Positions 55,785 through 63,917 of a stretch of DNA of 64,000 nucleotides are shown here, one piece after another. The notes beneath the pieces were generated by a model. That model did not search any database, was not told where the DNA came from, and saw only the letters and a program-made list of their open reading frames with translations. Positions within the stretch are counted from its first letter, which is position 1, and every line of letters begins with the position of its first letter. Origin of the DNA: JAKAGZ01 sp964412105 (lineage in GTDB: Bacteria > Bacteroidota > Ignavibacteria > Ignavibacteriales > Ignavibacteriaceae); the NCBI GenBank assembly GCA_964412105.1, contig CAYPNM010000011.1, forward strand, positions 23,614 through 87,613, read 5' to 3'. The translations under genes and the position numbers were made by a program.

Positions 55785-56100
55785 TCCCATCCACTTCCAA
55801 CTCCATTCGTAGCATTGCACTTGCGAGAATTTTTCCTTGTGCATCATGCTTAAGGGAAACTGTTCCCCCGCCGCCCAGAGTATTATGCAAAAGGAAATTT
55901 ATAGCGCGGATATTTGGCATTTCATATCGTTCTACTTTGCCAAAACAAATTCCCTCAAAATGCTTTTTAACTCTCTCTGTCGTAAGATGTTTTTTTATTA
56001 TCTCATAACCTTTATCGTCATAAGCTATTACGCCAACATTCCCGGCATCACCTTTATCACCACTTCTGGCATGAGCTATTTCTTTTAGTTTAATTTTCAT
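55780..56100 (-). CDS. AtuA-like C-terminal (ferredoxin-fold) domain protein, small subunit
   Basis: 106 residues beginning LKEIAHARSGDKGDAGNVGVIAYDD, the hallmark of the C-terminal domain of AtuA-family (DUF1446) proteins, which in Pseudomonas AtuA is fused to the large domain. AtuA genes belong to acyclic terpene and leucine-type CoA ester catabolism, although the reaction is not established. Here the domain is a separate gene lying after the large domain gene in the same direction. The C-terminal VDGK-stop leads straight into a tetranucleotide repeat. Complete for a split form. Confidence 0.85.
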   Translation of the reverse strand: MKIKLKEIAHARSGDKGDAGNVGVIAYDDKGYEIIKKHLTTERVKKHFEGICFGKVERYEMPNIRAINFLLHNTLGGGGTVSLKHDAQGKILASAMLRMELEVDGK

Positions 56101-56109
56101 AGTTACTTA

Positions 56110-56167
56110 ATGCTGAACATGACTGTATCAAATCGTCAAAGGGGGCAAGACAGTTTTGTTTCAGCAT
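56110..56167 (-). repeat. Long imperfect hairpin upstream of the AtuA small-subunit gene
   Basis: ATGCTGAA (56110-56117) pairs with TTCAGCAT (56160-56167), and inside them ACTGT (56122-56126) pairs with ACAGT (56150-56154), leaving a 23-base loop. It lies about 10 bp before the small-subunit ATG. 'GATGCTGAAACAA...TTCAGCAT' resembles a widespread intergenic repeat, so it may be a mobile palindrome rather than a regulator; this is from memory. Confidence 0.5.
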
Positions 56168-56270
56168 CTCCTTAATTTATAAATAAATTCTATCCAATGG
56201 ATTAGCTATTTCAGGATATAAATTTTCCCATTCTTTTACACTGAACCTTTTCACCTAAATTACTATTCAT

Positions 56271-56480
56271 TATTTCAACTCCAGAATTTTAACGTGAGGC
56301 TCAACTAAATTTTTGGGAATCAGCGNNNNNNNNNNNNNNNNNNNNNNNNNNNNNNNNNNNNNNNNNNNNNNNNNNNNNNNNNNNNNNNNNNNNNNNNNNN
56401 NNNNNNNNNNNNNNNNNNNNNNNNNTATTTCAACTCCAGAATTTTAACGTGAGGCTCAACTAAATTTTTGGGAATCAGCG
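56271..56480. other. Assembly gap (100 N) flanked by an identical 55-bp duplicate
   Basis: Ns fill 56326-56425. The 55 bases just before them (56271-56325) are identical to the 55 just after (56426-56480). The natural explanation is two contig ends that overlap but were joined with a fixed-length gap. If merged, the sequence is continuous, the AtuA large gene gets its proper TAA stop and the true spacer to the small-subunit gene is about 170 bp. Confidence 0.9.
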
Positions 56481-57795
56481 CAGGCCAGTATGCAACCACA
56501 TCACTCGGTTTTGGTCTGCCCCCCGCAAATCCCGTAACACTTGGCGGCCCGGTTAAGATCAGTGGTGCAATTTCCTTTCCAAATCTTGCTACTGAGTCTT
56601 TATCCTCAGATCGCACAGCGATTCTCAGCATTATCTCATTAATATTATCTTCATCCAATTCTTTTGAAAGTGGTCCCTGCGTTGAATTGTATCCGATGAA
56701 CTCTGTTCTTATTTCATCGAATTTCAGATTCAGATTTTCAAGACGCTTTCTGATTATTTTATCAGCCGTTTTTGCTTTAGTTAGTGCTTTTGGCCACGAA
56801 TATGTTAACGAGCCCACAGCCGAATAACCGTCAGAATAAGAACAGGACACTTTATAAAATTCTGTTTCTTTATTTCCTTTTACATCGTAAACTTTTACCC
56901 TGTTATTTCCAAGATCTTCCAGCTTGATAGAAGAAAAATCAGCCACGCAATCAGGTGTGATATATGATTTTGGATCTCCGATTTCATATACAAGCTGTTC
57001 AGCAACTGTTGCATATGAAACAAGTCCCCCCGTTTTTTCGTGTTTAGTTATTATTACTTCGCCGTTTGGATAGGCTTCGGCAATCGGGAAGCCTATTTCG
57101 GCAAAATTATCAATCGACTCCCAGTTACCCAAAAAGTTTCCGCCTGAAGACTGTGCCCCGCATTCAAGTATATGTCCTGCCACTGTTCCTGAAGCCATTA
57201 GGTCATAATTTTGAGAATCCCACCCAAATTCATAAATCATGGGTGCAAGAGTTAAACCCGTATCAGTTGTTCTGCCGGTTATAACAATATCAGCTCCCTT
57301 CTGCAAAGCTTCAACAATCGGAAATGCTCCGAAGTAAACATTGGCACTTAAAATTTTATCCTTAACTTTGCTCAAAGGTTCACCGGTATCCATATTCTTT
57401 AACTCGGCTCCAGCTTCAAATAATTCATCAATCCTGTCTTTTATATCATCTCCTAACACTACTGCGATTTTTAAATCCTCAATGTTTAATTTCAAAGCTT
57501 CATCAAGAATAGCATCTGCACAGCTTACAGGATTTACACCTCCGCCGTTTGTAATTACTTTAATTCCCTTTTCCTTGCAAACAGGCAGAATTCTTCTCAT
57601 CAATTCAGGCAGATCGCGTGCATAACCAAGGTTCGGCTTTTTGTTTTTTTGTTTCTGCAGTATCGACATAGTTACCTCAGCAAGATAGTCCATTACAAGA
57701 TAATCTATATCTCCTCTTGTCACCTGATGATAAGGCGCATCAATTAAATCACCCCAAAAACCCTGACCGGATGCAATTCTGATTTTATCTTTCAA
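56426..57795 (-). CDS. AtuA-like (DUF1446) acyl-CoA metabolism protein, large domain
   Basis: 456 residues. Start RIASGQGFWGDLIDAPYHQVTRGDIDYLVMDYLAE; later VITNGGGVNPVSCADAI, VLGDDIKD, ADIVITGRTTDTGLTLAP and ECGAQSSGGNF are the DUF1446 signature. Involved, in Pseudomonas, in citronellol/geraniol and leucine-like CoA ester breakdown; exact chemistry unknown. The frame ends ...LELK then TA at the edge of the N gap; the duplicate at 56271-56325 and the bases before it show that the missing base completes TAA. The ferredoxin-fold domain that normally follows in one protein is a separate gene downstream. Confidence 0.87.
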
Positions 57796-57985
57796 TCAAA
57801 ACTCCGTTTATTTTAATTATCGATTTTTCCGGAATGTAAAAATCCGAGTGGAAACTATACTTATATATAGTTAGGCAATTTCTTCAACAAGAGCTGTAAA
57901 TATTAAGGCTAATTTGTAAAAAGAAATTCACACAGATTCCAGTTCTTTAATTTAAAATCTTGGTACAAAAATAGCCTTGAACAAC

Positions 57986-58375
57986 CTAAATTACAATTGC
58001 TTTATAACCGTAGCAGTGAAGGCCTGCTGCTCCTTCATCCTGAATTTTTCTGAAAACAAGCTTTAGTTTCATTCCGATTTTAATTTTATCAAAATCAACA
58101 TCGGCAATCTGACTAGTTAATTTAACGCCATCATTTAATTCTACGATGCCTACTGCGTATGGCGCCTGAATAGAAAATTTATCTGATGCAATCCTTATGA
58201 TTGTATAGGTTAACAGCTTTCCTTCAGGATTTAACCTTATGGTTTCAAATTGATTGGATTTGCATTCGGGGCAAATTAACCGCGGAGGGAAATAAATCTG
58301 TCCGCACTTTTTACATTTGCCTGCTTCTAGCCGATACCTTTGTGGAATTTCTCTGAAATATTTCGGACTAATCAT
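57986..58375 (-). CDS. DUF35 zinc-ribbon/OB-fold protein (acyl-CoA-binding scaffold)
   Basis: 129 residues from the ATG at 58373-58375, which overlaps the thiolase stop (ATGA). Rubredoxin-like zinc ribbon: Cys21, Cys24, Cys35, Cys38 (CKKCG...CPEC); then an OB fold (GKLLTYTIIRIA, YAVGIVELNDGVKLTSQI). In archaea this protein bridges acetoacetyl-CoA thiolase and HMG-CoA synthase in one complex that passes acetoacetyl-CoA directly between active sites. The gene order here (HMGCS-like, thiolase, DUF35) matches. An upstream in-frame start at 58402 is possible but less likely. Confidence 0.9.
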   Translation of the reverse strand: MISPKYFREIPQRYRLEAGKCKKCGQIYFPPRLICPECKSNQFETIRLNPEGKLLTYTIIRIASDKFSIQAPYAVGIVELNDGVKLTSQIADVDFDKIKIGMKLKLVFRKIQDEGAAGLHCYGYKAIVI

Positions 58376-59523
58376 AACGCCTCCAGAATATTTATTACAC
58401 AACTTGCGCCCGAACCACCCATATTTTGTGTTAAGCCTATCTTTGCATTTTTAACCTGTCTCTTTCCGGCCTGACCGGTCAACTGTTCATAACATTCTAT
58501 TACCTGCGCAACACCGGTAGCTCCAACGGGATGACCTTTTGATTTTAATCCTCCACTGGTATTAATCGGAATCTTGCCGTGTTCCAGTGAAGTCAATCCT
58601 TCTGCCACTGCTGAACCGCCGCATCCTTTTTCAAAAAATCCCAGGTCTTCGGAAACAACTATTTCTGCGATTGTAAAACAATCGTGCACTTCAGCGAAGT
58701 TAACATCTTTTGGTGTTATGCCTGCTGATTTGTATGCCTTTTGTGCTGCAGATACAACAGAATTCAAAGTTGTAAAACTTTTTCTGCTGTGAAGTGCAAT
58801 AGTATCAGATGCTTGCGCTGAAGCTTTTATCCTTACTGGATTCTTGGTAAACTTCTTAGCTGTGTCCATTGAACATAAAATCACTGCTGCACCGCCATCA
58901 CTTACTGGGGAACAATCCAATAATCGTAAAGGATCAGCTACCAAAGTAGAACTTAAAACTTTATCAATTGATATTTCGCCTCTGAACTGAGCATTCGGAT
59001 TATTGGCTCCATTTTTATGATTTTTGACTGCAACTGCGGCAATTTGTTCTCTGGTTGTCTTATACTGATGCATATGTGCATGAGCAATCATAGCATATAG
59101 ACCGGGAAAAGTTACGCCTTGGTAAACTTCATATTCCTGGTCAGCTGCAGTTGCTAATGATTCGGTTACATCAGCGCCATCAGTCATTTTTTCAACTCCT
59201 CCGGCAAGTACAATATCACTCGCACCGGATGCTACTTCAAGGTAAGCTTGTCTGAATGCAATGCCGCCTGATGCACAAGCCGATTCCACTCTTGTTGCCG
59301 GAATCGGACTCATCCCCAGATAATCTGCCATAACGGCTCCGAGATGTTCCTGTCCGACAAATAATCCGCTTGACATTGATCCTACATACATGGAATCTAT
59401 GTGATCAACATTAGCATTTTCAATTGCTTTAAGAGCAGCTTCAACAAAGATATCTTTTATTGATTTGCTCCACAGTTCCCCGAATTTTGTCATGCCAACA
59501 CCAATTACTGCTACGTCTCTCAT
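58372..59523 (-). CDS. Thiolase-family protein (archaeal-type acetoacetyl-CoA thiolase-like)
   Basis: 383 residues. Thiolase fold: start MRDVAVIGVGMTKFGELWSK, nucleophile Cys83 in SACASGGIAF, HDCFTIAEI and GGLKSKGHPVGATG with the catalytic His. It is the SCP2/archaeal type, without the usual C-x-G second catalytic Cys near the C-terminus (GGSGASCVI there). In archaea the partner of DUF35 and HMG-CoA synthase, condensing two acetyl-CoA. It follows the HMG-CoA synthase-like gene by 12 bp. Condensation versus cleavage of an acyl-CoA is not decided by sequence. Confidence 0.9.
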   Translation of the reverse strand: MRDVAVIGVGMTKFGELWSKSIKDIFVEAALKAIENANVDHIDSMYVGSMSSGLFVGQEHLGAVMADYLGMSPIPATRVESACASGGIAFRQAYLEVASGASDIVLAGGVEKMTDGADVTESLATAADQEYEVYQGVTFPGLYAMIAHAHMHQYKTTREQIAAVAVKNHKNGANNPNAQFRGEISIDKVLSSTLVADPLRLLDCSPVSDGGAAVILCSMDTAKKFTKNPVRIKASAQASDTIALHSRKSFTTLNSVVSAAQKAYKSAGITPKDVNFAEVHDCFTIAEIVVSEDLGFFEKGCGGSAVAEGLTSLEHGKIPINTSGGLKSKGHPVGATGVAQVIECYEQLTGQAGKRQVKNAKIGLTQNMGGSGASCVINILEAL

Positions 59524-59535
59524 TTCAATCCCCCG

Positions 59536-60582
59536 TTATTCGTTAAGGATAATTTTACTTCTGTATTTTGCATATTCACCGTAATCAAGATATATCTGAC
59601 CATTGTTTAACATATCTCTGACTTTCACTGCTTTATTCTGAACATCTTTAATCTTTTTTGTAACATTAAATATGAATCCATCGCTTCCTGCACCTGAGCC
59701 AAACGAAACCATAAAAATTTTATCACCGGGCTCTGCTACATCAAGTACTGCAGAAAGGCCTGTTGGTGATGAACCTGAATAGGTATTCCCCATCCACGGT
59801 ACTATCCATCCCGTTTCCAGTTGCTCTTTTGTAAATCCCAATTGCTTTCCAGCCATCTGCGGAAATTTACCATTTGGCATATGAAATACGGCATACTTAA
59901 AATCTTCCGGTTTCATTTTAGACTTTATTAAAAGATTTTTAGCGGCATTAACTATATGTCTGAAGTATGCAGGTTCTCCGGTAAATCTTCCGGCGTGCCT
60001 TGGATAAAACTGATGTTCACGCCTCCAGAAATCAGGTGTGTCAGAGGTGTAGGAATTCGTAAAAAGAATTTCAGCAACAACATTTTCTTTTCCCATTATA
60101 AATGCCGAACCTCCTGCAGAAGCTGAATATTCAAGCGCATCGCCGGGTGCGCCTTGAGATGTATCGGCACCAATTGCAAGCGCGTATTTCATTTCGCCGG
60201 ACTTTACAAGACTATACGCTACATACATTGCTTCCGTTCCTGCTTTGCACGCAAATTCATAGCTTGCAACATGTACATCCGGACCAATGCCTAAAGCATC
60301 AATTAATATCGTGCCGCTTGGTTTTACAGCATATGGATGCGATTCGGAACCTATATAAACAGCTCCTATATCTTTAGGATCAATTTCTGCCCGCAGCAAA
60401 GCATTCTTTGCAGCCTCTACAGAAATTGTGATAGTATCTTCATCAAGACCTGGAACTGTTTTTTCGAAGAGTTGAAGACCACGTTTAATTGCTTCAGGAT
60501 CAGAGCCCCATTGCTTTGCAATGCTCTCGACTTTGATGCGGTAACGGGGCAAGTAAGAACCAAAGCCTACTATTCCAACCAT
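59536..60582 (-). CDS. Hydroxymethylglutaryl-CoA synthase, archaeal type
   Basis: 348 residues. Catalytic triad intact: Glu80 (GSESHPY), Cys112 (EFACKAGT) and His234 (VFHMPNGK). Start GIVGFGSYLPRYRI. It is closer to the short archaeal enzymes than to bacterial MvaS, which is longer. Condenses acetyl-CoA with acetoacetyl-CoA to HMG-CoA, supplied by the thiolase next to it. Since ispE (MEP pathway) is in this window, the job here may be ketone, branched acyl or leucine-type metabolism, not isoprenoids. First of the trio; the upstream spacer is 110 bp. Confidence 0.9.
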   Translation of the reverse strand: MVGIVGFGSYLPRYRIKVESIAKQWGSDPEAIKRGLQLFEKTVPGLDEDTITISVEAAKNALLRAEIDPKDIGAVYIGSESHPYAVKPSGTILIDALGIGPDVHVASYEFACKAGTEAMYVAYSLVKSGEMKYALAIGADTSQGAPGDALEYSASAGGSAFIMGKENVVAEILFTNSYTSDTPDFWRREHQFYPRHAGRFTGEPAYFRHIVNAAKNLLIKSKMKPEDFKYAVFHMPNGKFPQMAGKQLGFTKEQLETGWIVPWMGNTYSGSSPTGLSAVLDVAEPGDKIFMVSFGSGAGSDGFIFNVTKKIKDVQNKAVKVRDMLNNGQIYLDYGEYAKYRSKIILNE

Positions 60583-60692
60583 TTTGTCCCCCTCGGTTTA
60601 TTTGGGAATGCTGTTAATTAGCTCAATTATTTTTAAATACTTGTACAATATATTGAATTTTCTCGAGCCTGTAAATAATAAAATGGTAACAT

Positions 60693-61610
60693 TTAAATCT
60701 GACCGGTTAACTGTTTACAGATATTATCCAAATCATCCGGCTTTTTAACATCATACCATATTATTCTCTGATCTTTGTTGAACCACGTCATCTGTCTTTT
60801 AGCGTATCGTCTTGTGTTCCTTTTTATAAGTTCAATGGCTCTTTCCAATGATATTTCATTTCCCAGATAAGATATTATTTCTTTATATCCCACAGTATTT
60901 AGTGAATTTAAATTTTTATTATAACCCTTTTTAAGAATATTCTTTACTTCATTAACTAATCCGGCTTTCATCATTTCATCTACTCGCTTCTCAATATTAT
61001 TATAAAGAATCTTTCTTTCCCAATTTAATCCAAACTGAATAAAATTCCAGTTTATCTTTCTTTCATATCTTTTTTGATGAACTCCTATTTTTTCACCCGT
61101 TAAATTATAAACTTCTAGTGCCCTTATAACTCTTTTCCAGTTTGAAGGCTGCATTTTGGATGCACTATCGGGGTCTGCTTTAAGCAGTTTATCATATAAG
61201 TATTGATTTCCAAATTCGTTCTTTAACAATAGTAATTGCTTTCTATATTCTTCATCCTTATCAGCAGTATCGAATATTCCATCGAGTAAAGCTTTTATAT
61301 ACAATCCTGTTCCCCCTACTACTATGGGCTGCTTTCCATTCGAAAATATTTTTTCAATAACCTCGAGAGCTTGTTTCTCAAATTTACTGACATTAAAATC
61401 CTCGTCCGGCGTTAGCTGGCTGATAAAGTGGTGTTTTACTTTTTTCAGAATATAGTCTTCTGGTTTGGCAGTTCCTATGTCGAGATATTTATAGACTTGT
61501 CTGCTGTCTGCGGATATTATTTCACCATTAACTTGTTCAGCAAGAAGGGACCCTAATCTTGTCTTCCCTGAACACGTAGGACCAACAATTACAATTACTT
61601 TTCGTTCCAA
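60693..61610 (-). CDS. miaA: tRNA dimethylallyltransferase
   Basis: 305 residues with the MiaA Walker loop GPTCSGKTRLG, GEIISADSRQVYKYLDIGTAKP, PIVVGGTGLYIKALLDGI and the C-terminal RNTRRYAKRQMTWF signature. It adds a dimethylallyl group to A37 of tRNAs reading UNN codons; the prenyl donor comes from the isoprenoid pathway. The start overlaps the pcm stop by 16 bp, so the two are coupled. Complete. Confidence 0.96.
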   Translation of the reverse strand: MERKVIVIVGPTCSGKTRLGSLLAEQVNGEIISADSRQVYKYLDIGTAKPEDYILKKVKHHFISQLTPDEDFNVSKFEKQALEVIEKIFSNGKQPIVVGGTGLYIKALLDGIFDTADKDEEYRKQLLLLKNEFGNQYLYDKLLKADPDSASKMQPSNWKRVIRALEVYNLTGEKIGVHQKRYERKINWNFIQFGLNWERKILYNNIEKRVDEMMKAGLVNEVKNILKKGYNKNLNSLNTVGYKEIISYLGNEISLERAIELIKRNTRRYAKRQMTWFNKDQRIIWYDVKKPDDLDNICKQLTGQI

Positions 61611-62233
61611 CCCTCTTTGCCTATTAGTGGAACAAATTTAAATTCTGGAATATCTTCCTCTTCAAATTTATCTGTGTTAATCTTTGACACTATCTTTAGC
61701 TTCTGTGAATATTTATCACCTACAGGTATTACCATTCTACCGTTGATGGCTAACTGAGTTTTTAATGATAAAGGCACTGAAGGTGAACCTGCTGTTACAA
61801 CTATTCCATCAAAAGGAGCATATTCATTCCAGCCAAGGGTTCCGTCAGCACATTTAGTCTTAACCCTTATTCCAAGTCTGTCGAACAATTTTTGTGTTTC
61901 TAAAAGAATATCATAATTCCTTTCAATACTATACACTTCCATTCCCATTTCAAAAAGAATTGCTGCCTGGTATCCTGAGCCGGTACCAAGCTCAAGTACT
62001 TTTTGTCCGGGTTTCAATCTTAATTCTTGTGTCATAAATGCTACAGTATAAGGCTGTGAAATTGTTTGACCATATCCAATTGGCAGGGCAACATCATTGT
62101 AGGATAAATGCTTTATTGCTTCCGGCACAAACAAATGCCTTTCAACTTCACCAATAGCTTTAAGCACAGAGATATCGTAAATCCCTTTCATCGAAATCAG
62201 ATCTACAAGTTCCTTCCTTTGCAGTTTGTACAT
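61595..62233 (-). CDS. pcm: Protein-L-isoaspartate O-methyltransferase
   Basis: 212 residues. Motifs: LPIGYGQTISQPYTVAFMTQ near residue 50, the SAM loop VLELGTGSGYQAAIL and YDGIVVTAGSPSVP-like text (FDGIVVTAGSPSVPLSLKTQL). It methylates isoaspartyl residues in damaged proteins using SAM to start repair. Complete and normal in length; overlaps miaA. Confidence 0.94.
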   Translation of the reverse strand: MYKLQRKELVDLISMKGIYDISVLKAIGEVERHLFVPEAIKHLSYNDVALPIGYGQTISQPYTVAFMTQELRLKPGQKVLELGTGSGYQAAILFEMGMEVYSIERNYDILLETQKLFDRLGIRVKTKCADGTLGWNEYAPFDGIVVTAGSPSVPLSLKTQLAINGRMVIPVGDKYSQKLKIVSKINTDKFEEEDIPEFKFVPLIGKEGWNEK

Positions 62234-62325
62234 AAATACTATCTAATTAAATAATATGACTTACAAAGATAAAATAATATCCAACAATTATATAAATATG
62301 CAACTTGAATAAATTATTATAAGAT

Positions 62326-62844
62326 ATGATTGACTCATTATTTGGCTCGATTCTCATCATGTGTATGAGAATATGTGATGTAGGCTTGGGTACAATGAGA
62401 ACGATATTAGTCGTGCAGGGCAAAAAATACTATGCTGGAATGGCAGGTTTCTTTGAAGTCCTGATTTGAGTTTTTGCGATAAGATATATTTTTCAACATC
62501 TTGATTATATTCCTAATTTGTTCGGATATGCTGTTGGCTTTGCTATGGGTAATATCATTGGAATTACTATTGAGCAGAAGATTGGTCTGGGTTTCGCCCA
62601 ATTAACAATTATTTCGAAGCACTATACGGATAAAATCGCTGATACATTGAGGAAATCAAGATTTGGAGTTACGATCCTCCCTGGTGAAGGTGGTGCCGGA
62701 GGAGTTTCTATAATTGTACTTATTGTTCCAAGAAATAAACAAAAAAAAATAGTTGAATTAATTGAATCAATTGACAAAGATGCCTTTATAACAATTCAAC
62801 ATTCATTGCCTTACAGGGGATTTAGACACGGGGCAAGGAAATAA
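62326..62844 (+). pseudogene. DUF5698/DUF2179 membrane protein interrupted by one in-frame TGA
   Basis: From ATG at 62326, 172 codons read through in one frame except TGA at 62467-62469 (codon 48). Around it the sequence is GFFEVLI-*-VFAIRYIFQHLDY. Family members have Trp there (GFFEVLIW), so TGG has become TGA by a single base. Before it are the first two membrane helices of DUF5698 (IDSLFGSILIMCMRICDVGLGTMRTILVVQGKKYYAGMA in pieces); after it are helix three (GYAVGFAMGNIIGI) and the soluble DUF2179 domain ending SLPYRGFRHGARK. Either a recent nonsense mutation, a sequencing error, or readthrough. No other gene here needs UGA as Trp. Confidence 0.85.
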
Positions 62845-62845
62845 A

Positions 62846-63028
62846 TTATTCCACCTTTTCGCAGCAGCCGCTGGCAGCTTCAGGCGCTTTCAGCTTAAAT
62901 ATATTCTTTGAAAAGACAAATCCCCAGATTTTGTCAGTATAGCTGATTGGTGCCGATATACCGGCCTTCATTAGCCTTTTAAACTTTTTCAAAAGATAAA
63001 AAGTGAAGTGCAGTTTAAGCTCCTTCAT
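62846..63028 (-). CDS. Possible small protein of unknown function
   Basis: 60 residues, basic N-terminal part (KELKLHFTFYLLKKFKRLMK) and a C-terminal GCCEKVE with paired Cys. AGAGG lies five bases before the ATG. No family known to me. It ends one base from the interrupted DUF2179 gene. Could be chance; weak support. Confidence 0.4.
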   Translation of the reverse strand: MKELKLHFTFYLLKKFKRLMKAGISAPISYTDKIWGFVFSKNIFKLKAPEAASGCCEKVE

Positions 63029-63314
63029 AACTACCTCTATTTTTGTTAAGTAACTATCTTATGCTTTATAACCATAGCTAACATATTTATCGACAAGAGG
63101 TTAGAATATAATCGACTAATTTTGTTATTCACTTATTATGCCAGGCTTTACAGCTATTTTGATCGAAAATGATTAGCGTTCTTCTTTTATATTGTGTCGA
63201 ATTGAATAGTTGTAGTGATATGAGGCAGCAAAATTAAATTATTGGCTGAAATTCTATCATTTTATCATTCGCATAAAATTTGCTGTGTATTTATTAAAAT
63301 GTAATGATAAGGAA

Positions 63315-63539
63315 ATGTCTTTAACTAAAGATTTAACGCTGTATCTGGAAATTGGAGCGGTAATTTTATTAATTATCGTGATGCTTGGATTTATAAATTT
63401 TTATTTTGGAATCCCCAAAAGATTGAAATTTTTGTTGAATTTTGTGATTATAATTGGTGCTGCAGCCTGGATGCTTAATGATTTTGGATTATTGGACACT
63501 GTAATTAAAGCTGTTAGAGACTACATAAAATTAATATAG
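63315..63539 (+). CDS. Small two-helix membrane protein of unknown function
   Basis: 74 residues from the ATG at 63315, with AAGGAA just upstream; an in-frame ATG at 63285 is also possible. Hydrophobic stretches (LEIGAVILLIIVMLGFINFYFG; LLNFVIIIGAAAWML) give two membrane helices. Not recognised. No neighbour within 230 bp suggests a role. Confidence 0.5.
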   Translation: MSLTKDLTLYLEIGAVILLIIVMLGFINFYFGIPKRLKFLLNFVIIIGAAAWMLNDFGLLDTVIKAVRDYIKLI

Positions 63540-63917
63540 AAAAAATTAGATATAGCGACAAAACCTGCCTCAAAATTACCGGTTACTTGTAAATTTGTTA
63601 GCAAATTTTACACCCTACTATCCTTAAACACTTTTACTATAAAAGGTCAATTAATTGAAATATTACTGGTTTACAAATCCAAAATTAGCCTAACAATTAT
63701 TTTGAAATAATCTGTCTAATCCTAAGATAAGTCTTCTATAATTAGACATAAATTTTAAATGGTATGCTAACATTTCAAAGAAATGAAGTAAATTCCCTCC
63801 TTGGAGAGCCTGTCCCATCGAAGGCGGGAGGACGAAGGGGTGGGTTATTTTCCTTAACATTCGATTTTATTAAATAAATATAACTCTGGTATTACCTAAA
63901 TACTTAAGAATTACACT
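63540..63917. other. Gene-free stretch with a probable dispersed repeat
   Basis: AT-rich overall. At about 63793-63854 there is a GC-rich islet with CCCTCC (63795-63800) and GGGAGG (63826-63831) as arms, followed by GGGGTGGGTT. The run 'ccctccttggagag...ggggtgggtt' resembles a repeat I recall between genes in many Bacteroidota/Ignavibacteria genomes. A further imperfect hairpin, TGTAAATTTG-4-CAAATTTTACA, lies near 63588-63612. Nothing else seen. Confidence 0.45.

Noticed and set aside
55655..56008. Plus-strand ORF rich in Ser, Phe and His
   Set aside because: It is a translation of the tetranucleotide repeat and the antisense of the AtuA small-subunit gene.
56271..56480. 55-bp direct repeat as an attachment or recombination site
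   Set aside because: It flanks a 100-N scaffold gap exactly and lies inside a gene end; overlapping contig ends explain it.
62467..62469. Selenocysteine or genome-wide UGA-to-Trp recoding
   Set aside because: Family has Trp, not Cys, here; TGA ends normal genes in this window, and RF2 (which reads UGA) is present.
62407..62601. Minus-strand ORF over the interrupted DUF5698 gene
   Set aside because: Antisense shadow; the plus strand matches a known family on both sides of the TGA.
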